A DNA stretch of 10,428 nt. Source: Planctomycetota bacterium (GTDB lineage Bacteria; Planctomycetota; Planctomycetia; Isosphaerales; Isosphaeraceae). Position numbers and translations under genes: made by a program. Under the pieces are notes generated by a model that worked only from the letters and a program-made list of their open reading frames with translations, was not told where the DNA came from and made no database searches. Shown one piece after another: positions 1 to 6,597 of the stretch. Within the stretch, counting starts at the first letter, position 1. Every line of letters starts with the position of its first letter. Where the stretch lies: assembly GCA_021777685.1 (NCBI GenBank), contig JAJYDH010000197.1:1-10428 (forward strand), in the 5' to 3' direction.

Positions 1-423
1 AGGAGCACGTTCTGGGATTCCAAGGCCGACATCGACCTCCACGTCGTCGAGCCGGGCGGCAAGGAAATCTACTGGAACGACCCCAAGGGGCGTCACGGCG
101 GCGAGCTCGACGTCGACAACGTCGAGGGGTTCGGCCCCGAGAACATCTACTGGCTCAAACAATCCGAGGATGGCTCGAAGGAACTCGGCCCCGGGCCGCC
201 CGGCGAGTACAGGTGGTTCGTCCTCTACTACGGCGGCAACGGCGGCATACCCGTGCCGACCCGCTGGAAGGTCCGCGTCAAGCACGAGGGACGCATCCAG
301 ATCTTCGAGGGCAAGTTGACCGTCCCCGGCGCCCGGACCAAGTCCTACACCCTCACCGTCGGCTCCTCGCTGCCGGCCAACGGGACGATGCCCGAATTCA
401 AGCCTCTGACCCTACCGAAGTGA
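1..423 (+). CDS. C-terminal part of a DUF2135/YfaP-like beta-domain protein (5' end cut by window)
   Basis: The reading frame is open from the first base and ends at TGA 421-423, giving 140 residues of a longer protein. The pattern (STFWDSKADIDLHVVEPGGK near the start, then YWNDP, GGELDVDN, GFGPENIYW, and a PGEYRWFVLYYGG strand pair) resembles the DUF2135 / YfaP family: a tryptophan strand, a D-x-D-L-x-V strand for a bound ion or turn, a G-P-E-N-I turn and a final PG-x-Y-x-V-x-V-x-Y-Y strand. Such domains are predicted beta-sandwiches and often end larger secreted or surface proteins, but their molecular role is unknown. The N-terminus is outside the window, so signal peptide and partner domains cannot be judged. 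Codons are strongly GC-ending and no nearby terminator hairpin is obvious. The coding call is firm; the family assignment is from memory of the motif order. Confidence 0.72.
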   Translation, partial: RSTFWDSKADIDLHVVEPGGKEIYWNDPKGRHGGELDVDNVEGFGPENIYWLKQSEDGSKELGPGPPGEYRWFVLYYGGNGGIPVPTRWKVRVKHEGRIQIFEGKLTVPGARTKSYTLTVGSSLPANGTMPEFKPLTLPK

Positions 424-916
424 AGTCCGGCGGGTCGCGGCGGGCGCTCGACCTGTCACCCAGGTCGTCCGGGCATTTGAGCGGGGCGTCGGCGCGGATC
501 GCGTCGGACCGTTTGGCGAACCGGACCCGTTCGCTCATGGCGACGTCGCCCTTGAGCGTGACGGTCTGCTTGCTCCGGCCGGTCGAGGCCCGGGGATGAC
601 CGTGGCCGGGTCGTTCCCGCAGTCGACGACGATCCGGACCGCATGACCAACTGGACCAGGTCCCTGGCCCGGTCGTTTGCGGCCATACCGCCCGCAAGCG
701 GTGCGGCGATGTGGCACCGGATCGACGCATCGACGATTCCCGACGATTCTTCGCAACGTGGGCTCGGTCGTCGGCGGTCTCGCCGGTAGGCTGAGCGTCG
801 GGGTTGGAAGTCGGCGGCGTTGACCTTGCTCGCCGGAATCTGGCCTAGGGTTGGATTGGAGACGGCCCGAGGCCATCGGCCGTCCGTCGAGGGCAGGATC
901 AGAGGAGTGTCAGGTC
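424..916. other. Long spacer, mostly without a credible gene
   Basis: About 490 bases separate the DUF2135-like gene from the next credible start. All plus-strand open frames here give Arg/Pro/Ser-rich translations typical of frame shadows in GC-rich DNA. On the minus strand a segment around 455-690 has a coding-like third-base pattern but is split over frames (see the pseudogene entry). No RNA gene or clear promoter was seen. Confidence 0.5.
455..690 (-). pseudogene. Possible decayed minus-strand ORF, unrecognised
   Basis: Reading the minus strand from about 690 downward, one frame gives a plausible helical start (MAANDRARDLVQLVMR). A second frame continues with VVDCGNDPATVIPGPRPAG, and a third with KQTVTLKGDVAMSERVRFAK followed by RSDAIRADAPLKCPDDL. 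Within the last segment nearly every codon ends in G or C, as in the true genes here, while other frames do not. This would fit a small gene broken by two frameshifts, or it may be chance in GC-rich DNA. I do not recognise the product, and no single open frame with a ribosome site covers it. Boundaries are approximate. Confidence 0.22.
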
Positions 917-1138
917 ATGGGGACCGCGGGAGACTCGAGGCGTTCGGCCAGCCCGACCATATTGCTTCGGATCAGCGACGGGAGCGTGCACATGCACCGC
1001 TCGTTCAACGACTTCCCCCAGGCCGAGCGGAGCGCCCAGGCGTTCGCCGGGGCGGGCTTCGCCGTGGCGATGATGTCGGCGACCGGCCGGTTCCTGATGG
1101 GGTTCGAGCCCAAGGGCGCGGCGCGGGCGGCGGTCTGA
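917..1138 (+). CDS. Small hypothetical protein, 73 residues
   Basis: The ATG at 917 is preceded by AGAGGAG (901-907) at about 9 bases, a good ribosome binding site, so I prefer it to the upstream ATG at 851, which has none. The 73-residue product has a credible protein-like sequence: a basic, Ser/Arg-rich N-terminus (about residues 1-14), a strand TILLRISDGSVHMHRSF, a helix-like stretch PQAERSAQAFAGAGFAV, and a second strand AMMSATGRFLMGFEP, ending in an Ala-rich tail. Codons are strongly GC-ending. No signal peptide or membrane segment is evident, so it is probably cytoplasmic. I do not recognise a family and infer no function. It stands alone, with spacers of over 450 bases on each side. 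A short hairpin (CGACGA, loop CCGA, TCGTCG, 1156-1171) lies 17 bases after the stop, without a T tract. Confidence 0.55.
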   Translation: MGTAGDSRRSASPTILLRISDGSVHMHRSFNDFPQAERSAQAFAGAGFAVAMMSATGRFLMGFEPKGAARAAV

Positions 1139-1591
1139 GACGGATTCCGGAAGAGCGACGACCGATCGTCGATGCTCGATGACCGGGCGGGGCGATTGCC
1201 GACGATCTTCAGACATCCCGGATTGGACATGAGTGATCCGGAGTGTTCATGACTCGCGGGGCCGCCCTTGACCCCCGGATCGGCCGGCAGGGCCGATCGA
1301 AGGCCATCGCCCTGCCTCCTCCATCGGGGCCGGACAGGCTCGCGGGCCGGGGCCTGAGACGTTCGGTCGGGCCGGGTTTTCGGGCATTTTTCGACCTGGA
1401 AGGCGGCCGAGGCCGAAAAAACCGGGAAAAAATGGCCTTTCCGGCGCCAGACCGCGATTTTTCCTGTATGTTTTCGACGTCCCCCGTCGAAAAGGTTCGG
1501 CAGGAGCCGCGGTATCCGGCCTCACTGGGGAGGACGGGACGAACCGGCTCGATCGCCTTGCCAGCCGACTCTCCAGGAGGGCCCTAAGTCC
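1139..1591. other. Spacer and leader upstream of the HU gene
   Basis: No credible gene is seen in these 453 bases; the open frames give low-complexity Arg/Gly/Pro translations. The part from 1378 to 1495 is distinctly richer in A and T runs than its surroundings and probably holds the HU promoter, but no -35/-10 pair with normal spacing could be assigned. TATGTT at 1467-1472 is a possible -10. A perfect inverted repeat follows it (separate entry). Confidence 0.5.
1471..1493. promoter_or_regulatory. Perfect inverted repeat in the HU gene leader
   Basis: TTTTCGACG (1471-1479) and CGTCGAAAA (1485-1493) are exact reverse complements with a 5-base centre (TCCCC). The element lies 98 bases before the HU start and directly after the possible -10 TATGTT. 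It is not followed by a T tract, so it does not look like a terminator. It could be an operator dyad or a hairpin in the 5' leader. The repeat is seen directly; the role is inferred. Confidence 0.4.
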
Positions 1592-1987
1592 ATGGCCAAG
1601 AAAGCCGCCCCGAAGGCCGAAGCGAAGCCCGAGCCGAAGGCCGCCGCCCCGGCGAAGAAGGCCGAGAAGTCGGCCGCGCCCAAGCCCAAGCCGGCCACCA
1701 AGTCCGAGATCTTCGCGGCGCTCGCCGAGAAGACCAGCCTCAGCAAGAAGCAGATCTCCGAGGTCTTCGACGCCATGGGCGAGATGATCTCCAAGGACCT
1801 CGGCAAGAAGGGCCCCGGGATCTTCGTCGTCCCCGGCCTGCTCAAGCTCAAGGTCGTCAAGAAGCCGGCCACCAAGGAGCGGATGGGCGTCAACCCGTTC
1901 ACCAAGGAGCAGACCGTCATCAAGGCCAAGCCGGCCCGCAACGCCGTCAAGGCCGTCCTGCTCAAGTCGCTCAAAGAACTGGTCTGA
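1592..1987 (+). CDS. HU-family DNA-binding protein with Lys/Ala/Pro-rich N-terminal tail
   Basis: The 131-residue protein has two parts. Residues 1-35 are almost only Ala, Lys, Pro and Glu (10 Lys, 13 Ala), like the tails of histone H1 and of tailed bacterial HU proteins. Residues 36-131 match the HU/IHF fold: N-terminal helices (KSEIFAALAEKTSLSKKQIS, then EVFDAMGEMISKDL), a beta segment (GPGIFVVPGLLKLKVV), an arm with the RMGVNPFT motif corresponding to the usual R-x-G-x-NP-x-TG that inserts into the minor groove, and a final helix (RNAVKAVLLKSLKEL). HU proteins bind and bend DNA as dimers and compact the nucleoid; the tail probably adds sequence-independent DNA contacts. Canonical HU is about 90 residues, so the excess is the tail. 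AGGAGG at 1575-1580, 11 bases before the ATG, supports the start. The gene is monocistronic, bounded by a strong terminator. Confidence 0.92.
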   Translation: MAKKAAPKAEAKPEPKAAAPAKKAEKSAAPKPKPATKSEIFAALAEKTSLSKKQISEVFDAMGEMISKDLGKKGPGIFVVPGLLKLKVVKKPATKERMGVNPFTKEQTVIKAKPARNAVKAVLLKSLKELV

Positions 1988-2029
1988 GCGCGGCGGACCC
2001 TTCCGCCCCGATCCCCAGGCTCGTCCACG

Positions 2030-2058
2030 AAGGGCCGATCGCTCGCCGATCGGCCCTT
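2030..2058. terminator. Strong bidirectional terminator hairpin between HU and pepF-like genes
   Basis: A 12-bp perfect stem (AAGGGCCGATCG, 2030-2041, with CGATCGGCCCTT, 2047-2058) and a 5-base loop CTCGC sits between the stop codons of two convergent genes. The A and T ends of the arms give short A/T runs on both sides, so it can serve transcription from either direction, although the T tract is short. Confidence 0.75.
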
Positions 2059-2079
2059 TCGCGTCGACTCGGGCCGCGA

Positions 2080-3801
2080 TCAGGGCGCGAGCTGGTCCAG
2101 CTCCCGGCCGATGGCGTCCATCAGCGGCCCGAGGCTCGCCTCGGTGAACTCGAACTTAGCCCCGGCCGCCTCGAACAGCTCGGGGAGCGGCCTGGCCCCG
2201 CCGATCGCCAGCGCCTTGCGGTAATCGGCCACGGCCCGCCCGCGGTCGACCAGGCTCCGCCGCCAGATCTGCAGGGCGCCGAGCTGCGCGATGCCGTACT
2301 CGATGTAATAGAACGGATAGAGGAAGATGTGGAGCTGGCGATGCCAGCCGTTCGACCGCGCGTCCTCGAAGCCCGACCAGTCGACGCTCCCGCCGAAGCG
2401 GTCGAGCAGCGCGTTCCAGGCGGCCCGGCGATCCTCGCGGGTGTGGCCGGGGTGGGCGTAGACCCAGTGCTGGAAGGCGTCGACGGTGGCGATCCAGGGC
2501 AAGATCGTGACGATCCCCTCCAGGAGCTGCTGGTACGACCGATCGGCGTCTTGCTCGTTGTAGAACAGCGAGAGGTTCCGGGCCCCCAGCAGCTCCATCG
2601 ACATCGAAGCGACCTCGCAGAACTCGATGGGGCTCTCGCGGTAGGCGGCCAGGGGCTCTCCCCGGCTGGCGAGGGCGTGGAAGGCGTGGCCGCCCTCGTG
2701 GAGGAGGGTCCGGACGTCGCCGTCGACGCCCACGGCGTTCATGAAGATGAACGGTAGTCGGTCGTCTTCCAGCGTCGTCTGGTAGCCGCCGGGGGCCTTG
2801 CCCTTGCGGTTGGCCAGGTCGAGCAGCCCGTTGGCCCGGAGGTAGGCGAACTGCGAGCCCAGCTCGGGGTCGACGTCGGAGAAGATCGCCTCGGCCCCCT
2901 CGGCCAGCTTCTCGACCTCGCCGAACGGGCGGAGCGGGGGCCGCCCGAGGGGGTCGACCGACAGGTCCCAGGGCCGGAGGGTCGGCACGCCCAGCGCCTC
3001 GCGACGTTCCTCCTGGAGCTTCCGGGCGAGCGGGACCGCGACCCTGGCGATGGCGTCCTGGAACGCGGTGGCCTCGGCGACGCCGTAATCGAACCGCTCG
3101 CGGGTCCGGTAGGCGTACTCGGTGAAGCTGGCGAAGCCGGCCTCCCGGGCGATCTCACCCCTCAGCACGATCATCCGGTCGAAGAGGTCGTCGAGCCTGT
3201 CCCGATCGGCCAGGCGTCGGGCCGCGACGAGTTCCCAGGCCTGCTGTCGGAGCGATCGGTCGGTCTCTTCCAGGTAGGGCGCCATCTGGGCCGGGGTCCG
3301 CTCCTGGCCCTGGAAGGTCACGGTCATCGCCCCGATGACCTTCTGGTATTGCTGGTCCAGCTCGGAAAGCTCGGTCTCTCGGGGGATATTGGCCTCGCGA
3401 TAGAGCGCCCGGCGGTTCTCCAGGGCTCGGTCGAAGACGCGGTAACGCTCCTGGTCGAGTCCCGGGCGATGGGGCGAGTCGAGGTACTTGTTCCGAAGGT
3501 CGTTCTGGATCGGCTTGAGCTTCGGCTCGATGTCGCGGACGAAGGCCAGGTGCGCGGCCTCTCGGTCGGGGTCGTCGGTCTGACAGGTCATCGCGACGTA
3601 CCGCCTGACCCCCTCCTCGGACACCGCGCCGTTCAGCTCGCCGAGGTCAAATAGCCAGGCTTCCAACTCCCCGGGCGACCCGATCGGCCGTTCCAGGAGC
3701 TGCCGATACCAGGGCTCGAGCTCGTCCCAGGTCTTGAATTCGGCTTCGTCGGGGAGCCAGCGGTGGGGGAAGGTCTCGGGGACGTAGGCTGTCTCGGCCA
3801 T
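2080..3801 (-). CDS. M3-family zinc oligoendopeptidase (PepF type)
   Basis: The 573-residue product is a metallopeptidase of the M3 (thimet oligopeptidase / PepF) family, which cleaves short peptides in the cytoplasm. The zinc motif is HEGGH at residues 368-372: H368 and H372 bind zinc and E369 is the catalytic base. The third ligand is probably E396 in EFCEVASMSME, at the usual spacing. Upstream lies the helical oligopeptidase F N-terminal region (roughly 100-190). Near the C-terminus the segment FYYIEYGIAQLGALQIW is typical of this family and contributes substrate-binding tyrosines. Length fits the family (about 560-600). No signal peptide is present. The start at 3801 has AGGAA about 9 bases upstream. 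The gene is convergent with HU and separated from the next gene by 318 bases, so it is probably transcribed alone. The family call is firm; the substrate is unknown. Confidence 0.93.
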   Translation of the reverse strand: MAETAYVPETFPHRWLPDEAEFKTWDELEPWYRQLLERPIGSPGELEAWLFDLGELNGAVSEEGVRRYVAMTCQTDDPDREAAHLAFVRDIEPKLKPIQNDLRNKYLDSPHRPGLDQERYRVFDRALENRRALYREANIPRETELSELDQQYQKVIGAMTVTFQGQERTPAQMAPYLEETDRSLRQQAWELVAARRLADRDRLDDLFDRMIVLRGEIAREAGFASFTEYAYRTRERFDYGVAEATAFQDAIARVAVPLARKLQEERREALGVPTLRPWDLSVDPLGRPPLRPFGEVEKLAEGAEAIFSDVDPELGSQFAYLRANGLLDLANRKGKAPGGYQTTLEDDRLPFIFMNAVGVDGDVRTLLHEGGHAFHALASRGEPLAAYRESPIEFCEVASMSMELLGARNLSLFYNEQDADRSYQQLLEGIVTILPWIATVDAFQHWVYAHPGHTREDRRAAWNALLDRFGGSVDWSGFEDARSNGWHRQLHIFLYPFYYIEYGIAQLGALQIWRRSLVDRGRAVADYRKALAIGGARPLPELFEAAGAKFEFTEASLGPLMDAIGRELDQLAP

Positions 3802-4119
3802 TGCGTGGGGTTCCTGGTTGTCGAACGATCGGCGCCGATCCCTCGGCCGTCCCCGTTACCCTACCGAGTCGGGGCCCGGTCTGGCCAGCCGGTTCGAACC
3901 TCCCCGCGCGAGAGGACTCGGCAAGGTTTCCGGCCGGGACGAGGCATTTTCGAGGCCCGGCCGGTCTTAGTAAGGTTCGGACCCGCTTGCCGGCCGATCG
4001 GGCGGGGAGTTCTCTGGCCAAACCCGGACCTTCCCGTTAAAGTGAAGTTCATGCGAGCGGCCGGGACCTTCGAGTCATCCGGCCGCTTCCGACGGAAGTC
4101 CGAAGGACGGGGTTCACCC
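3802..4119. other. Divergent spacer between peptidase and lipoyl-domain genes
   Basis: These 318 bases contain the 5' regions of two divergent genes. A perfect 14-base palindrome, GATCGGCGCCGATC (3827-3840), lies 26 bases before the peptidase start and could be an operator. Short A/T-richer patches occur at 3965-3975 and 4034-4052 (TTAAAGTGAAGTT), where a promoter for the plus-strand genes might be, but no convincing -35/-10 pair was seen. Confidence 0.4.
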
Positions 4120-4422
4120 ATGCGTTTGGAGGCAGTCATCCTGCCCGAACTGGGGACCGGTCCGGACGTCCCGATCGTCGTGAGCCACTGGTTCGCCGCG
4201 CGAGGAGACGAGGTCTGGGAGGGGGATCGACTGGTCGAGGTGCTCGTCGGGCCCGCGACCTTCGACGTCCCCTCGCCAAGCTCGGGCCGACTCGCGGTGA
4301 TCCACGGGTATGAAGACGATCGCGTGACGCCCGGGACGGTGCTCGGCATCGTGGCCGTGGTGGAGGACGGCGACGGCGCGGCCGGGACGGGCGAGCCGCC
4401 GGCGGCCCGTCGCGCGCCATGA
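4120..4422 (+). CDS. Lipoyl/biotinyl-like domain protein without the attachment lysine
   Basis: The 100-residue product is essentially one lipoyl/biotinyl-type beta-barrel (about residues 1-78) plus an Ala/Pro/Gly tail. It follows the E2 lipoyl domain pattern closely: LPELGTGPDVPIVVSHWFAA, then GDEVWEGDRLVEVLVGPAT, then FDVPSPSSGRLAVIHGYED, then VTPGTVLGIV. In normal lipoyl domains the hairpin reads ETDKA, with the lysine carrying lipoate; here the aligned stretch is LVGPA, so a proline replaces the lysine and no other lysine exists in the protein. It therefore cannot be lipoylated or biotinylated in the usual way and may be a structural or binding relative. I chose ATG 4120 because the domain starts there and GAAGGACGGGG lies just upstream; the frame is open farther upstream but that part is low complexity. 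Its stop overlaps the next start (ATGA), indicating translational coupling with the Nudix gene. Confidence 0.8.
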   Translation: MRLEAVILPELGTGPDVPIVVSHWFAARGDEVWEGDRLVEVLVGPATFDVPSPSSGRLAVIHGYEDDRVTPGTVLGIVAVVEDGDGAAGTGEPPAARRAP

Positions 4423-4895
4423 CCGCCATCCACGAGAACTCCGCCGGCGTCATCCCGTTCCGACGCTCGGGCGACCGGGGGCGGCATTACCTCGTGCTCC
4501 ACTCCGCGACGGTGCGCAATCCCCGCGCCAAGTGGGAATTCCCCAAGGGGGGCATGGAGGTCGGCGAGACCACCCGGCAGACGGCCGCCCGCGAATTCCA
4601 GGAGGAGACCGGCCTGGTCGACTGGAGCTTCCGCGACGGCTTCGAGCGGAGCCTGACGTACACTTACGTCCGTCGAGGGCGTAAGGTCCTCAAGACCGTG
4701 ACTTACTATCTCGTCGAGGTCACGGGGGATCACCCGCCCGTCCAGTCGATCGAGCACGTCGAGGACCACGCCGGCCACTGGTTCCGCTGGGGTACCTTCG
4801 ACGAGATCAACCGCCTGCTCTATCACGCGAAGATCCGCCAGGTCTTCGCCGAGGCGGACCGGTGGATCGACGAGGGGTCGCAATCCCCGACCTGA
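4419..4895 (+). CDS. Nudix hydrolase, dinucleoside tetraphosphatase-like
   Basis: The 158-residue protein has a complete Nudix box at residues 44-66 (G-x5-E-x7-R-E-F-x-E-E-x-G-L, all key positions present: G44, E50, R58, E59, E62, E63, G65), which binds Mg and the pyrophosphate of nucleoside-diphosphate-linked substrates. The flanking pattern (SAGVIPFRR, then YLVLHS, then WEFPKGGMEVGET) is that of the Ap4A hydrolase / bis(5'-nucleosyl)-tetraphosphatase subgroup, so removal of dinucleoside polyphosphates or other damaged nucleotides is likely; 5' RNA decapping is an alternative that sequence alone cannot exclude. It is cytoplasmic. ATG 4419 overlaps the stop of the lipoyl-like gene by 4 bases, so the two are one unit. 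Only 47 bases separate it from the convergent TPR gene. Family assignment is firm; substrate is inferred. Confidence 0.9.
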   Translation: MTAIHENSAGVIPFRRSGDRGRHYLVLHSATVRNPRAKWEFPKGGMEVGETTRQTAAREFQEETGLVDWSFRDGFERSLTYTYVRRGRKVLKTVTYYLVEVTGDHPPVQSIEHVEDHAGHWFRWGTFDEINRLLYHAKIRQVFAEADRWIDEGSQSPT

Positions 4896-4942
4896 GATCT
4901 CCGATCTGAAATGTCGGCTCTCCCGATCCCATTCGGTTCGGG

Positions 4943-6355
4943 TCAATCCTCCTCCGGCGGCTTCTCCCCGAGCTTCTGGAGCCGCTGGGCGATGTCGCGG
5001 TAGGAGTAGTCGTTGGCGGCGACCTCGTTGAAATGCTCCTCGGCGATCGCCTTGTTCCCCTGCTCCTCCGCGAGCAGGCCGAGGTTGTAGTGGAGCTCGT
5101 TGAAGGTGGCCTTGTCCTTCAGGTCGACCGCCCGGAGCGCGTCCTCGAAATGCCGTTCGGCGAGCTTGCTCCTCTCTCTCGCCTTGAACGAGAGCCCGGC
5201 ATGGAGCAGGGCCTGGACCGTCAGCTCGGGGCTATTGCGGGCCTGCTGGAACTCGGCGATCGCCTCGTCGTGCTTGCCCCCCTCGGCCAGCTTCCTGCCC
5301 AGGAGCATCCGAAGCTTGAGGTCGTCGGGCGCGTGGCCGATCTTCCTCCGGAGCTCTTTCAGCTCGTACTTGTAGAGGGCGAGCTTGAGCTGTTCGAGCT
5401 TCTGTCTGGGCTCGGGGTCGTGGACCTCCCGGGCGACCTTCTTGGTGAAGGCGTCGATCGCCACCTTGAGCCGGCTCATCTGGATCTCGGCGTAGGCCCC
5501 CTGGAGGTAGCTGTCGTCGGGGATCGCCTTGACCCCCTTGGCGAGGATGTCCTCGGCCTCCTTGAGCCGCCCTTCGTGCTTGTAATGCTCGGCCAGAGAG
5601 AGGTAGGGGCCGATCCGCTCGGGCGTCTCCTCGATCTCCTTGAGGAGGCGCTGCTCGGGAGAGATTCGCTCGCCCCGGATGTCCTCGGCGTCGGCCGGGA
5701 GGTCCTTCTCGGGTCCCGACGAGCCGACGGGCTTCTTGGAGTGCTTGTCGATCGACTCCTGCAGGCCCGATTTCTTGATCGCCGCCTTGGCGGTCAGGTC
5801 GTTGACCTTCTTCCGGGCCTCCTCGTCGGTCGGGACGAGCGCCCGGAGCTTGTCCCAGCACCAGATGGCCTTCTGGAAGTCCTCGGCGAACTCCTCGAAA
5901 TGGGCCGCGGCGCGGAGGAACCGCTCGTCCTTCTCGCCCTGGGGGATGACCGCCTCGATCAGATACTGGGCGATCTTCTTGTGGCCCAAATTCTCGGCGG
6001 CCTCGGCCGCGTCGACGGAGGCGCTCAGGTCCCAAGGGTTCGAAACGAAGACCTCCTCGCAGAGGTCGAGGACTTCGCCCCACTTCTGGCGAGATTTGGC
6101 GGTCGATATCCTGATCCGGAGCGGCTGGAGCTTCAGGCCGACCATCCGGCCGACCTTCGACGGGTCGTTGCCGAACTTCCGCCGCTGGACCCCCCTGAGC
6201 GACTGGCGATAGACCAGGTTGTCGGGCGCGAGCTTGCACGCTTCCTTGTACATCTGGGCGGCGTAGACGTCGTTGCCCTTTTGCGCGGCGTCGTTGCCGT
6301 AGCCGAAGAAGGCCTTCGCCTTTTCCGCGTTATTCTGATCCGACGCGGTGGCCAT
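4943..6355 (-). CDS. Cytoplasmic TPR-repeat protein, 470 residues
   Basis: The product consists mostly of helical tetratricopeptide repeats. Clear ones lie near residues 10-45 (GNDAAQKGNDVYAAQMYKEA with KLAPDN), 150-190 (FQKAIWCWDKLRALVPTD), 265-300 (LAEHYKHEGRLKEAEDILAK), 365-400 (GRKLAEGGKHDEAIAEFQQA) and 400-465 (RHFEDALRAVD and NLGLLAEEQGNKAIAEEHF). A charged linker around 215-250 (KHSKKPVGSSGPEKDLPADA) divides the protein into two repeat blocks. TPR arrays bind other proteins, so a scaffold or adaptor role is likely, but no partner can be named. No signal peptide or membrane segment is seen. I place the start at 6355, where GGAAGGGAT lies about 9 bases upstream; the frame stays open to 6502, but the added residues look noncoding and overlap a good promoter. 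Codons are GC-ending throughout. Confidence 0.87.
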   Translation of the reverse strand: MATASDQNNAEKAKAFFGYGNDAAQKGNDVYAAQMYKEACKLAPDNLVYRQSLRGVQRRKFGNDPSKVGRMVGLKLQPLRIRISTAKSRQKWGEVLDLCEEVFVSNPWDLSASVDAAEAAENLGHKKIAQYLIEAVIPQGEKDERFLRAAAHFEEFAEDFQKAIWCWDKLRALVPTDEEARKKVNDLTAKAAIKKSGLQESIDKHSKKPVGSSGPEKDLPADAEDIRGERISPEQRLLKEIEETPERIGPYLSLAEHYKHEGRLKEAEDILAKGVKAIPDDSYLQGAYAEIQMSRLKVAIDAFTKKVAREVHDPEPRQKLEQLKLALYKYELKELRRKIGHAPDDLKLRMLLGRKLAEGGKHDEAIAEFQQARNSPELTVQALLHAGLSFKARERSKLAERHFEDALRAVDLKDKATFNELHYNLGLLAEEQGNKAIAEEHFNEVAANDYSYRDIAQRLQKLGEKPPEED

Positions 6356-6474
6356 CGTCACGATCCCTTCCGAACCGAGGAGCCGGGACGGGGATGACAC
6401 GCTCCCGATCGCGGCGGGGCCCATCTCCCCGACAAGGCGCGATCCCGCGAGTCTCCTCATGGGCTGATGCGAAT

Positions 6475-6502
6475 AGACTAGCAGAATAGGACGGCGCGTC
6501 AA
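6475..6502 (-). promoter_or_regulatory. Sigma70-like promoter for the TPR gene
   Basis: On the minus strand TTGACG (plus 6497-6502) matches five of six -35 consensus bases. After 16 bases comes TAGTCT (plus 6475-6480), preceded by TGC, an extended -10. Transcription would start near 6468, leaving a leader of about 113 bases. It lies inside the region that would be coding if the longer TPR frame were used, which supports the internal start. Confidence 0.5.
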
Positions 6503-6563
6503 TCATCACACCGTCCGAGGGGTCGACTCCGGCGGGATGACGGCATGCGGCGGCCCGCCCGAC

Positions 6564-6587
6564 TTTTCACAATTGTTTTTGCGAAAA
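6564..6587. promoter_or_regulatory. Candidate SufR operator (dyad with 6-base centre)
   Basis: TTTTCACAA (6564-6572) and TTGCGAAAA (6579-6587) are reverse complements at 8 of 9 positions, separated by 6 bases (TTGTTT). The inner CAA-N6-TTG layout recalls the CAAC-N6-GTTG sites described for cyanobacterial SufR. The dyad is in a rare A/T-rich island, ends 5 bases before the possible -10 of sufR, and would block polymerase if occupied. The dyad is seen; binding by SufR is inferred. Confidence 0.5.
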
Positions 6588-6588
6588 A

Positions 6589-6597
6589 TGGCATAAA
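6589..6597 (+). promoter_or_regulatory. Extended -10 element upstream of sufR
   Basis: TGGCATAAA contains the TGn extension and CATAAA (four of six -10 consensus bases). It sits in the only A/T-rich stretch of this region, directly after the candidate operator. No good -35 at normal spacing is visible, which is common for extended -10 promoters. The start would be near 6604, giving a leader of about 110 bases. Confidence 0.4.

Noticed and set aside
1243..1587. 114-residue plus-strand open frame before HU
   Set aside because: Arg/Gly/Pro-rich translation across an A/T-rich promoter-like region, with no ribosome site; treated as leader DNA.
3861..4946. 361-residue minus-strand open frame opposite the lipoyl-like and Nudix genes
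   Set aside because: The plus strand carries a perfect Nudix box and lipoyl pattern; the antisense frame has no ordered motifs.
5033..6397. 454-residue plus-strand open frame opposite the TPR gene
   Set aside because: It is low-complexity Leu/Val/Gly/Asp sequence, the mirror of GC-ending codons on the other strand; the TPR protein explains the region.
4943..6502. Longer TPR frame starting at 6502
   Set aside because: The extra 49 residues are not TPR-like, overlap a sigma70-like promoter, and the internal ATG at 6355 has a good ribosome site.
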